A stretch of DNA of 45,640 bases, taken from NCBI GenBank assembly GCA_937981665.1, contig CALJOJ010000098.1:1-45640 (forward strand). Direction: 5' to 3'. Shown piece after piece: positions 36,220 to 44,135 of the stretch (position 1 is the stretch's first letter; each line of letters starts with the position of its first letter). Both the position numbers and the translations under genes were made by a program. Source of the DNA: an uncultured Rubritalea sp. (GTDB lineage: Bacteria > Verrucomicrobiota > Verrucomicrobiia > Verrucomicrobiales > Akkermansiaceae). The notes beneath the pieces were generated by a model. It made no database searches. It was given only the letters and a program-made list of their open reading frames with translations, and was not told the origin of the DNA.

Positions 36220-37812
36220 GTGGGATTAATAGATGCTATCAAACGCCGGAAACTTACCCAGCAGGGAATGTCATCTGGTAAGAAAAGGAGAACGCACGAA
36301 GAGGGAATAGTGAGTGGTTCTATGAACCGTAGTTTCGGGTTACGTATTTTACTTTACCTTCTCTTCATTCTAATTGCTACGGTTCTCATGCTGAAGAATC
36401 CTCATAGCTATGAGAGCTTACATGGGACAGCGGCATTTCTACAGGCTGCGCTGTGTGTGGCGCTGATCTGGATCTTTGAGATCCAGCATAAGGGTTCACC
36501 TAGGAATACCCGTGTGGTGCTGATGTTTGGTTCACTGACGATACACTTATTACTAGTTCATCTGCTAGGGTTACTTTTTGTTAGTACAGGAATTGCGTTG
36601 TTGGTCTTGCCTTACGCATTAGCTCCTATGTTGACGTCTATTTTGATCCACAGGCAGGGAGGTATTTTTGCTACTGTGGCAGCTACTTTATGCGGTCTAC
36701 TTATCGTACCTAAAGACGCTCTGCTGCACTATGCTGTGATGAGTCTGCTCTGTGGTCTGACTGTGGTAGCTCTGACGGAGAATGTACGTCGTAGAAGTTC
36801 ATTATTACGAGCTGGTGTCTACGCTGGCTTTAGTGTCTTGGTGCTAGCTGTGATGTTCGGCATGATCACAGTGACTGGGACGAGTAGTGCTGGCTGGGCT
36901 GACATCGCTCAGAAGTGTGGAAGCGCCCTCGGGGTGAGTATATTAATCTCTCTTATCGTGAGCGGTTTACTGCCCGCACTGGAGAGTATATTTGTAGTGA
37001 CTACTGACATTAGCTGGCTAGAACTTAGTGATCTAAACCATAAGCTAATGAAGCGTCTTCAGCTTGAGGCTCCTGGCACATTTCATCATAGTTTAGTAGT
37101 GGCCTCACTGGCTGAGTCAGCGGCTGAGAGTATTGGTGCGAATGCTCCGATGTGCCGAGTTTGTTCGTATTTCCATGATATAGGAAAGCTGAAGAAACCG
37201 GAATATTTTATTGAAAACCAGGGTGATGAGAATCCGCATGACAGCATCACGCCTACGATGTCCGCGCTAGTGATCATTGCGCATGTGAAAGATGGTGTGG
37301 ATCTGGCGGTGAAGCATAAGCTGAATCCTCTGATCATCGATGTGATCAAGCAGCATCATGGTAATTCACTCGTTTATTATTTCTATCATAAGGCAAATGA
37401 ACAGAAACGTGAAGAGCAGACTAAGGTAGATAAGGGGCTCGAGAAGGCTGAAGACGTGATCAAGGTGAACGAGAAAAATTTCCGCTATCCTGGACCGATT
37501 CCTAGCTCTAAGGAAAGTGGTATCATTAGTCTAGCGGATGCCATCGAGAGTGCTTCTAGATCATTACGTAAGCCTACTCCTGGTAAGATCCGTACATTGG
37601 TAGATGAAATCGTGATGAAGCGAGTAGCTGAAGGTCAGTTAGATGATTGTAAGTTATCTATGCGCGAGCTGACACAAGTGAGAGATAGTTTCTCATCCAC
37701 TCTGAGAAGTATGCTACACAGTCGCATCGACTATCCTAAGGAGCAGGAGAAAGAGAAGGGTAGCGTCACGAGTGAGCTAAAGCAGGAGGCGACTTCTACT
37801 GCTCAAATTTAA
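36220..37812 (+). CDS. 7TM-HD phosphohydrolase (PgpH-like, probable c-di-AMP phosphodiesterase)
   Basis: 530 aa with a GTG start. Several hydrophobic helices (about residues 35-250) form the 7TM region. The cytoplasmic HD domain follows: GTFHHSLVVASLAE (about 287), YFHDIGKLKKPEYF (HD at about 318), ISLADAIESASR (about 430). PgpH proteins hydrolyse c-di-AMP in Gram-positives, where the family usually carries an N-terminal extracytoplasmic domain; that domain is missing or very short here. The next gene is ybeY, a pairing conserved in many bacteria. Confidence 0.85.
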   Translation: MGLIDAIKRRKLTQQGMSSGKKRRTHEEGIVSGSMNRSFGLRILLYLLFILIATVLMLKNPHSYESLHGTAAFLQAALCVALIWIFEIQHKGSPRNTRVVLMFGSLTIHLLLVHLLGLLFVSTGIALLVLPYALAPMLTSILIHRQGGIFATVAATLCGLLIVPKDALLHYAVMSLLCGLTVVALTENVRRRSSLLRAGVYAGFSVLVLAVMFGMITVTGTSSAGWADIAQKCGSALGVSILISLIVSGLLPALESIFVVTTDISWLELSDLNHKLMKRLQLEAPGTFHHSLVVASLAESAAESIGANAPMCRVCSYFHDIGKLKKPEYFIENQGDENPHDSITPTMSALVIIAHVKDGVDLAVKHKLNPLIIDVIKQHHGNSLVYYFYHKANEQKREEQTKVDKGLEKAEDVIKVNEKNFRYPGPIPSSKESGIISLADAIESASRSLRKPTPGKIRTLVDEIVMKRVAEGQLDDCKLSMRELTQVRDSFSSTLRSMLHSRIDYPKEQEKEKGSVTSELKQEATSTAQI

Positions 37813-37827
37813 CCGGTCTCTTGTGAA

Positions 37828-38268
37828 ATGATACCATCTCTAGAGGTCTATAATAACCAAGAGGAAGAAGCTATCTCTGCTGAACTGTTAGAGAAATTTT
37901 GCCGGCTTGGTAATCAGGCGATACCACTAGCTCTGGCGAACCCATCTCATGGAGGAGGTGTTCTTCCTGAGCTTGAGGAGGTGGAGATTTCTATAGTCAG
38001 TGATGAAGTTATCGCCCAGGTGCATGTGGACTTTATGGATATACCTGGAGCCACAGATGTGATTACATTTTCTCATGGTGAGATAGTCATCAGTGCGGAG
38101 ACGGCACGTAGCTATGGGAACGAGTATGGAAATGCCTTCGAGCGCGAGCTCATGCTGTATATCATTCATGGTCTTCTGCACCTCTCTGGGCATGAGGACG
38201 AAGATCCACAAGAGAGAGCGGAGATGGAAAAGATCCAAACCAGTATCCTAGAGCAGCTCTGGGTTTAA
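37828..38268 (+). CDS. ybeY: Endoribonuclease YbeY
   Basis: Zinc-dependent single-strand RNase for 16S rRNA 3' end maturation and 70S quality control. The motif is HGLLHLSGHEDEDP (about residues 113-126): the first two zinc His are conserved, and the third ligand position is Asp where E. coli has His. That change is seen in several other phyla. The mid domain shows the DVITFSHGEIVIS motif. It lies 15 bp after the PgpH-like gene, in the same operon. Confidence 0.92.
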   Translation: MIPSLEVYNNQEEEAISAELLEKFCRLGNQAIPLALANPSHGGGVLPELEEVEISIVSDEVIAQVHVDFMDIPGATDVITFSHGEIVISAETARSYGNEYGNAFERELMLYIIHGLLHLSGHEDEDPQERAEMEKIQTSILEQLWV

Positions 38269-38645
38269 CGCTTAATCATTAACCTGCGCTTTGCTTAGGT
38301 TAGTTATCTGATGTTACCCCAGCTTTCTACTACTTGTCTGGGGCTAATATTAGATGACTCTGGCCCACCATTTGTTTACTTTGGGGAGGTCGTTAGCTGG
38401 GAATAGCTTCTCAATGAGAAACATAATAGCCACTAAAACTAACATTATCCATATCGTGTTCAGTATTGAATGATAACAGAGAATATAGAATCGCCTAATC
38501 GATCATTACGGTTACATCATCGTTTTAACGATGGTGAACTGGGTGCGGAAACCAGTAGAGCGAGAGATGGGTTCTATAAAAAAGAGCGTTTATCTGATAA
38601 AAAAGAGTGGTCGTGACGTATATAGATGCATAGAATTTATCACAT
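38269..38645. other. Intergenic region with a gene remnant and small hairpins
   Basis: This 377-bp gap contains the remnant at 38350-38445, the hairpin CCCCAG/CTGGGG (around 38317-38343) downstream of ybeY, and another hairpin ATCATCG/CGATGGT near 38516-38534 ahead of the sulfatase. Neither hairpin is followed by a clear T-run. Confidence 0.45.
38350..38445 (-). pseudogene. N-terminal fragment resembling a sterol desaturase/fatty acid hydroxylase
   Basis: The minus-strand frame from the ATG at 38445 reads MLVLVAIMFLIEKLFPANDL, then PKVNKWWARVI and a stop. A hydrophobic helix followed by EKLFPA-x-x-LPKV-x-x-WW is how many bacterial sterol desaturase-family proteins begin. Nothing homologous follows the stop, so this is probably the remains of a deleted gene rather than a 31-aa protein. 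Confidence 0.45.
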
Positions 38646-40049
38646 ATGAACAATACATTTAAAATTTTTCTGATGACTGGCTTCGCCCTCTCTAGGAGTG
38701 TCTTTGCTGAGACTCCAGCGGCTACAGCTACTACAGACGCTAAAGCATTAGCACTCCCTAACATAGTGGTAGTGATGGCTGATGATATGGGCTGGGGAGA
38801 CTCAGCTGCGTATGGGCATAAATTTATCAAGTCACCGAGTATAGATAAGCTTGCGGCTAGAGGAGTGAAGTTTACTCAAGGTTATTCAGCGTGTGGAGTG
38901 TGTTCACCATCTCGCTCAGCTGTTCTAACAGGTAGAACTCCATACCGTAATGGTGTGTGGCGTCATTTATCTGGAATTCATAAAGCGCATCTTCGTGCGA
39001 GTGAGATCACGTATCCTGAGCTGCTTAAAGGAATAGGCTACGAGACTTGTCATGTTGGTAAATGGCATTTGCTTTCTAAGCCACAGTTCAATAACCCAGA
39101 CTTCCCACAGGTGGCAGAGCAGGGCGGGTATGACTATGTCATGGCAACGCATAATAATGCAGAACCGAGTCATAAGAATCCTAGAAATTTCTACCGTAAT
39201 GGTGAGCCAGTAGGTGAAGTGCAGGCTTATTCTGCTCCATTCGTAGCGGATGAGGCGATCAAGTGGATCAAGGAGATCCGTGATGATAAGAAGCCGTTTG
39301 CGATGTCAGTATGGTTCCATGAGCCACATAAGCCGATCGCGACAGATATCAAATTTTCTGAAATGTATCCTGAGCAAGATGAGAAGCGTGCACGATACTA
39401 TGGTAATATTTCGCAGCTTGACTACGCGCTGGGAAAGGTGATGGATGCTCTCGATGAAGAGGGGCTCACTGAGAATACAATGATCGTCTTCACTTCTGAT
39501 AATGGCCCTCTTATTGGAGAAGGTGGTTCAGTGGGTGGACTTCGTGGAAGTAAGCGCAGTGACTTTGAAGGTGGTATTCGTGTACCATTCATCGTGAGCT
39601 GGCCAAAGGGAATAAAGCCAGGCACAGTGAGTGATACTCCAGTGATTGGTACAGATATTTTCAATACGGTTCTAGATATGGTAAATATCCCACTGCCTGC
39701 TGACCGTACTATCGATGGAGCGAGTATGTTACCTGTATTTAAGGGTGAGAAAGCAGACCGTAAGATACCGATGTTTTGGCGTACGCATGTATCTAAAGCT
39801 GAGTGCCGTATAGCTATGCGTGTGGGAGACTGGAAGATCGTCTCTAACGACACAATGGATGTATTCCAGCTTTTCAATATCGAAAAAGATAGAGAAGAGA
39901 AGATGAATACAGGAAAAGAAAATCCTGAAAAGCTAGAAGAGATGAAAGCTCAACTTACCAAACTCTGGTCGGACATTGAGAAAGAGGGACCTAAGGAGTG
40001 GTGGGAGAGCGAGACTCAAAAACCAAAAGATGGTAAGCTAAGTTACTAA
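38646..40049 (+). CDS. Type I (S1) sulfatase
   Basis: 467 aa with a signal peptide (about residues 1-22, ending VFAETP). The metal-site start VVVMADDMGWGDSAAYG and the modification motif CSPSRSAVLTGR (Cys about 86, converted to formylglycine by the anaerobic or FGE-type maturase) identify an S1 sulfatase. HVGKWHLL, WFHEPHKPI and TSDNGP are further active-site segments. It should remove sulfate from a polysaccharide or glycan in the periplasm. It begins a run of five secreted carbohydrate-related genes. A MITE lies 13 bp after its stop. Confidence 0.94.
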   Translation: MNNTFKIFLMTGFALSRSVFAETPAATATTDAKALALPNIVVVMADDMGWGDSAAYGHKFIKSPSIDKLAARGVKFTQGYSACGVCSPSRSAVLTGRTPYRNGVWRHLSGIHKAHLRASEITYPELLKGIGYETCHVGKWHLLSKPQFNNPDFPQVAEQGGYDYVMATHNNAEPSHKNPRNFYRNGEPVGEVQAYSAPFVADEAIKWIKEIRDDKKPFAMSVWFHEPHKPIATDIKFSEMYPEQDEKRARYYGNISQLDYALGKVMDALDEEGLTENTMIVFTSDNGPLIGEGGSVGGLRGSKRSDFEGGIRVPFIVSWPKGIKPGTVSDTPVIGTDIFNTVLDMVNIPLPADRTIDGASMLPVFKGEKADRKIPMFWRTHVSKAECRIAMRVGDWKIVSNDTMDVFQLFNIEKDREEKMNTGKENPEKLEEMKAQLTKLWSDIEKEGPKEWWESETQKPKDGKLSY

Positions 40050-40062
40050 TATTTCTTCTTTA

Positions 40063-40282
40063 GGGAACTTCTGAAAACTCCCGATATTGCTGATCCTGTT
40101 ATTAGATTTGAAAGTTTGCAAGCAAAGCTTGAATGTTCAAAATACGACCCTTCGGGCAAAATAATAAACCTGCGTATAGCCTCGTTCCGTATTTAAAAGG
40201 GATGCTTATCCCTTTTAAATATGCTCCTTGCTCTATTTGTTTTATTCTTTTACATCAACATCGCTAGTTTCCAGAAGTATCT
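40063..40282. mobile_element. MITE-like element, copy B (220 bp, TSD TTTA), inverted
   Basis: This is a relative of copy A (19457-19632) in the opposite orientation. Terminal inverted repeats begin GGGAACTTCTGAAAACT on the left and AGATACTTCTGGAAACT read from the right, with TTTA on both flanks (40059-40062 and 40283-40286). It carries about 44 bp absent from copy A, including the palindrome TATTTAAAAGGGAT / ATCCCTTTTAAATA. Confidence 0.8.
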
Positions 40283-40327
40283 TTTAAAAGGTGATTTCTT
40301 AGTTCTGTAAACGTTTATAAAGTGATA

Positions 40328-40531
40328 ATGAGACTGATTTCATCTATTGGTCTCATATCCGTTTTTGTATTAGAGCTTTGTCGCACTTCTTTAGCCGCGG
40401 ACTTTTATGTCGCGACTAATGGATTAGATGCTTGGTCAGGGGAAGTTGATTTTCCTAATCATGCTGAAAGCAATGGTTCATTTGCAAGCATCGGGCGTGC
40501 GCGTGATGCTGAGTTAGTGAGGCGGGATTAA
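40328..40531 (+). pseudogene. N-terminal fragment of a secreted right-handed beta-helix protein
   Basis: A signal peptide (about residues 1-24) is followed by DFYVATNGLDAWSG and SFASIGRARDA, the opening seen in many secreted parallel beta-helix proteins of polysaccharide-degrading bacteria. The frame then ends in TAA and no helix repeats follow, so most of the gene is lost. It sits beside MITE copy B, in the degradation cluster. Confidence 0.6.
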
Positions 40532-40657
40532 AGACAAAGTAGTCTTGCCCCTGTTTAAGTTAGCCGTTGATCACGAGCTGAAATATTGAAGTATAAAAAT
40601 CAATCCACAGTTATATTTAACTAGTAAAACAAAGTGCTGTACTCTATCAATCGTGGC

Positions 40658-41686
40658 ATGAAAAAATATCTATATCTATTAGTATTGTCACTGATTTCTT
40701 ATGGTGAGGTTTATGGTGATGAAAAGACTACTGAAGATAAAGGGATAAATATGCTGTTTCTCGGAAATAGCTTCACTGCCAGACATGATATAGCCTCACT
40801 TGTGAAGGAAGTATTTGAGGAGGGGCAGCCAGGTTTAACCTTAAATGTCGAAAAGGTGATATATGGAGGTCAGGATATGTTTCGTCATCATGATTTATAT
40901 TTTTCAGAGACGATGGTTCGTCTCAACAGCATAACGGCTGAAGAAGTCGAACAGAAAAAATCGGCTATCGAGTCTTTGTTAGCTAGCGGTAAGCCACCTG
41001 AATTTTATATAGATTATTGGAAGGAGATCGGTCGTAAGCCATCTAGTTGGAAAGTGATTAAAAGTAGACTTGGGGCAGCTCTGAAACGTCAGCATTTAGT
41101 TGCTGATCGAATCAAAGATGGTAGACGCGTTAAATGGGATTACCTTGTTTTACAAAGCTATGCTGATGTGGTTCCTGATTTAGAGGCTGGTTATGCTAAG
41201 TATGTTCAGAAGTGGGCTAAAATGGCAGAGGCTGAAGGCATTAAAGTAATCCTCTATGTTACAGCACCTCATGCTCAGAACGGAAAACCAGTCGAAGCTC
41301 CACAAGCGCTGGAGCAGACGAACATGGAAATGAAATTGATTCAACAGCTTGTTGAGAGAATAAAGCCGCATGCTGTAGTTCCTGTTGGACTGGGAATAAA
41401 GAATATTCAGGAGGGTGGAACCTCTATGAAATTCCGCTATAGCAGAGATGCTCACCCTAACCAATACAGTGCCTTTCTAGCATCTAATATGTTCTATGCT
41501 GCTTTCTTTAAGAAGAGTACCGAAGGCTTTAAATTTGATACAGTAACAGAAACTAAAATTAAAGGTGGTAATAAAGACCCTGACGGAGGAAACATTAAAG
41601 TAGTAATTGATGAAGCCACTAAAAAGATGCTTCAAAAAACAGCTTATGACTCTGTTATGGAGTTTGACGGGGGTTATGGGAAATAG
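40658..41686 (+). CDS. Secreted SGNH/GDSL-like hydrolase
   Basis: Signal peptide (MKKYLYLLVLSLISYGEVYG); an in-frame GTG at 40634 would place extra residues before it, so the ATG at 40658 is preferred. Block I is NMLFLGNSFTARHD (nucleophile Ser in GNSFT), and block V is SRDAHPNQYSAFLAS (Asp and His). Such enzymes are carbohydrate or sulfated-glycan esterases in polysaccharide loci. Its position after a sulfatase and before two glycosidase-like genes suggests action on the same glycan. Confidence 0.72.
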   Translation: MKKYLYLLVLSLISYGEVYGDEKTTEDKGINMLFLGNSFTARHDIASLVKEVFEEGQPGLTLNVEKVIYGGQDMFRHHDLYFSETMVRLNSITAEEVEQKKSAIESLLASGKPPEFYIDYWKEIGRKPSSWKVIKSRLGAALKRQHLVADRIKDGRRVKWDYLVLQSYADVVPDLEAGYAKYVQKWAKMAEAEGIKVILYVTAPHAQNGKPVEAPQALEQTNMEMKLIQQLVERIKPHAVVPVGLGIKNIQEGGTSMKFRYSRDAHPNQYSAFLASNMFYAAFFKKSTEGFKFDTVTETKIKGGNKDPDGGNIKVVIDEATKKMLQKTAYDSVMEFDGGYGK

Positions 41687-41772
41687 CCATGATAAATGAC
41701 CTTAGCTATATAGTTAGATACATGATAAGGGGTGTAATAACTTTATAGTATACCACGTATAAAAAGATAATT

Positions 41773-43011
41773 ATGAAGGTCATCAACATTAAGAGAAAAT
41801 TTATAGTAGCGTGTGCTATAGTAACATCAGCCAATCTTTTTACCTTACCTTGTTATGCTGGGGATAAATTAGTGAGCAAAGAGGCTACATCTCCACTGAT
41901 AGAGCGTGAGGAGCACTTCCCAGAGTTCTCATGGGATAGAATTCCTCTCTACATGCATATTCGTAAGGCTAAGGCTTTTAGTGCTCCTGAGATTGAATTC
42001 TTATCTAAGTTTCCATTGCTTACGTTTGAGAAATCTAACGGTTACAGAACGCATGGTTCCAATGAAAAAGGTACGCTGATTGCAGCCAAAGCAGTGAAGA
42101 AGTTAAATCCTAAATCAAAAATTCTCTACTACAGAAATGTGATCGTTCACTATGATAGTTATGCCGCTAATGATGAACTGCAAAATATCCCCGGTGCGTT
42201 ATTAAAAAATAGCGATGGAGAGGAAAAGCTTGTTCGTGGAAAAGTAGGAGCTTATGACTTATCTAATGCTAAAATGCGTCAATGGTGGGTAGATCACTGT
42301 AAGCAAATGACCTCAGATCCGGCTATTGACGGTCTCTTTCTGGATGGAAATATTAAAGCGCTTGAGCCTAATTATCTGAAGCGTGACGTGGGAGTAAAGA
42401 AGAAGCAGTCCACCATAAACGGCTACCATACTATGATGAAGGACACGCGTGAGGCTATAGGTCCAGATAAGCTCATGTTAGCAAACATTATCCGTGCGAG
42501 GTTCGATGAGGCAGGGCTAGAGTATCTTGGTTATTTTGATGGATCATATCTAGAGGGATTTTCACATGAAGTGGGTAAGGTAAGCCGTGAAGACTATATG
42601 GCTAAGGGGATAGCAGCTATGCAGAAGGCTGGTCGTGAAGGTAACATGGTCGTGTTTACTAGTGGGTTTGCCTTCAATGAGAATAGTAGTGAAATGAGTA
42701 TCGACGAGGGATTTAGCCAAGTGAAGTCTGATGAAGAGGCAGCTAAGGCGTTAAATTATCCATTAGCCATCTTCCTGGTCAGTGCTAATAAATATAGCTA
42801 TTTCCGTGTTCATGAAGGCTACTCAGCAGATGAAAATAAACGCTGGATGCGCTGGATGGATGAATATGATCGTCCACTTGGTGCACCACTAGGAGTAGCC
42901 GTTAAAGATGGCTACAAGTACACTCGAGAGTTTAAGCACGCTACTGTGTTTCTTGATCTTAAGGAGCAGACTTCTAATATAGTTTGGACTAGTCCAAAAG
43001 CTAAGAAGTAG
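41773..43011 (+). CDS. Secreted putative glycoside hydrolase (TIM-barrel-like)
   Basis: 412 aa with a signal peptide (about residues 1-29). The text LNPKSKILYYRNVIVHYDSY, AIDGLFLDGNIKAL and YLGYFDGSYLEGF places acidic residues at strand ends, as in the putative glycosyl hydrolases of the GHL15-like type, often found with sulfatases in marine Bacteroidota and Verrucomicrobiota. The family assignment is by resemblance and not certain. It is in a same-strand run with short gaps. Confidence 0.55.
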   Translation: MKVINIKRKFIVACAIVTSANLFTLPCYAGDKLVSKEATSPLIEREEHFPEFSWDRIPLYMHIRKAKAFSAPEIEFLSKFPLLTFEKSNGYRTHGSNEKGTLIAAKAVKKLNPKSKILYYRNVIVHYDSYAANDELQNIPGALLKNSDGEEKLVRGKVGAYDLSNAKMRQWWVDHCKQMTSDPAIDGLFLDGNIKALEPNYLKRDVGVKKKQSTINGYHTMMKDTREAIGPDKLMLANIIRARFDEAGLEYLGYFDGSYLEGFSHEVGKVSREDYMAKGIAAMQKAGREGNMVVFTSGFAFNENSSEMSIDEGFSQVKSDEEAAKALNYPLAIFLVSANKYSYFRVHEGYSADENKRWMRWMDEYDRPLGAPLGVAVKDGYKYTREFKHATVFLDLKEQTSNIVWTSPKAKK

Positions 43012-43106
43012 TTATCTTTATAGGATGATCTGATCACGGAAAAGATCATTGTCAGCTACCAGATGTATGATAGTTTTTTTTAGTACATAAAATACTATTC
43101 ACATTT
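43012..43106 (+). other. Short gap with inverted repeat
   Basis: ATGATCT ... AGATCAT arms (about 43023-43048) lie between the two glycosidase genes. A T-run occurs about 25 nt later (43073-43081), too far for a standard terminator. Confidence 0.3.
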
Positions 43107-44105
43107 ATGAAATTAAAAAAATACATCTGTTTTATACTCGCGGCTACCTCTCTAACAGGAATAGCCAAAGACAATGAGCCTGTTCCAAATACAGCAGCAA
43201 AGATGGGGACTGTGACAGTGACTCACTCTAGGCTGGAAGGTATCGGGACGGAAGAGGGGGTGATGCGCCGTGATCCAAGTGATATCATTAAAGTAGGTGA
43301 CACCTTTTACGTGTGGTACTCAAAAGGTGATATTTTCCCAGGCTATGATTCCACCGTCTATTATGCTACATCTAAGGATGGTCATAAGTGGGAAGAAAAG
43401 GGGGAGGCTGTAGCTCGCGGTGCAGCTGGTACTTGGGAAAGTGCGAGTGTTTTCACTCCTAATATACTAGTAGCAGAGGGGAAGTATTACCTCTTTTACA
43501 CAGGTACGACACAGATTTTCGCTAAAAAGCCGTTTAGTCCAGACTCGAAGATAGGTCTAGCTGTCTCGGACTCCCCTGATGGACCGTGGAAGAAGATAGA
43601 AGGTAATCCTGTGATCACTAACAGTAGTAACAATGATGATTTTGATAGCCACCTTATTGATGACGCTTGTCTTATTGTTAGAGATGGGAAGTACTGGTGC
43701 TATTATAAAGGTCGCCAGCAAGGAAAGGGGCCAGGAAAGACTCAGATGGGAGTGGCTATCGCGGATAAGCCAGAAGGACCTTATATCAAGCATGAAGCAA
43801 ATCCTGTCATCCCTGGTAACCATGAGGTGCTTGTCTGGGCACATGGTAAAGGTGTGGCTGCAATGATCGGCACGACTGGACCTAAGGAGATCACTAAGTC
43901 AGTCCTTTATGCTGAGGATGGTTTGAAATTTAAGAAAGTAGATACAGTTATAAGAGGTCCATGGGCTGGTGGAGCATACCGCCCAGAGTCATTCACGGAG
44001 ACTGGGGAAGGCACTTACCCGTCTTGGGGAGTAGAGATTTATATGAAGAAAGGTACTCTGCCATGTATTGGACGTTGGGACGCAGAAGTTAAGCCCGCAG
44101 AATAA
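43107..44105 (+). CDS. Secreted five-bladed beta-propeller glycosidase (GH43/GH117-like)
   Basis: 332 aa with a signal peptide (about 1-20). The repeated propeller pattern is clear: RRDPSDIIKVGDTFYVWYS, YYATSKDGHKWEEKG, WESASVFTPNILVAEGKYYLFYTG, KIGLAVSDSPDGPWKKI and IDDACLIVRDGKYWCYYKG. The first and third blades match GH117 (alpha-1,3-3,6-anhydro-L-galactosidase, agar breakdown) more than simple GH43 arabinases, but substrate cannot be assigned. It probably works with the sulfatase on an algal polysaccharide. Confidence 0.75.
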   Translation: MKLKKYICFILAATSLTGIAKDNEPVPNTAAKMGTVTVTHSRLEGIGTEEGVMRRDPSDIIKVGDTFYVWYSKGDIFPGYDSTVYYATSKDGHKWEEKGEAVARGAAGTWESASVFTPNILVAEGKYYLFYTGTTQIFAKKPFSPDSKIGLAVSDSPDGPWKKIEGNPVITNSSNNDDFDSHLIDDACLIVRDGKYWCYYKGRQQGKGPGKTQMGVAIADKPEGPYIKHEANPVIPGNHEVLVWAHGKGVAAMIGTTGPKEITKSVLYAEDGLKFKKVDTVIRGPWAGGAYRPESFTETGEGTYPSWGVEIYMKKGTLPCIGRWDAEVKPAE

Positions 44106-44135
44106 TTTAATTAAAACCGTAATAAATAAAAAATA

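Noticed and set aside
40563..40660. GTG start at 40634 for the SGNH hydrolase
   Set aside because: It would add eight residues before a signal peptide that starts well at the ATG at 40658.
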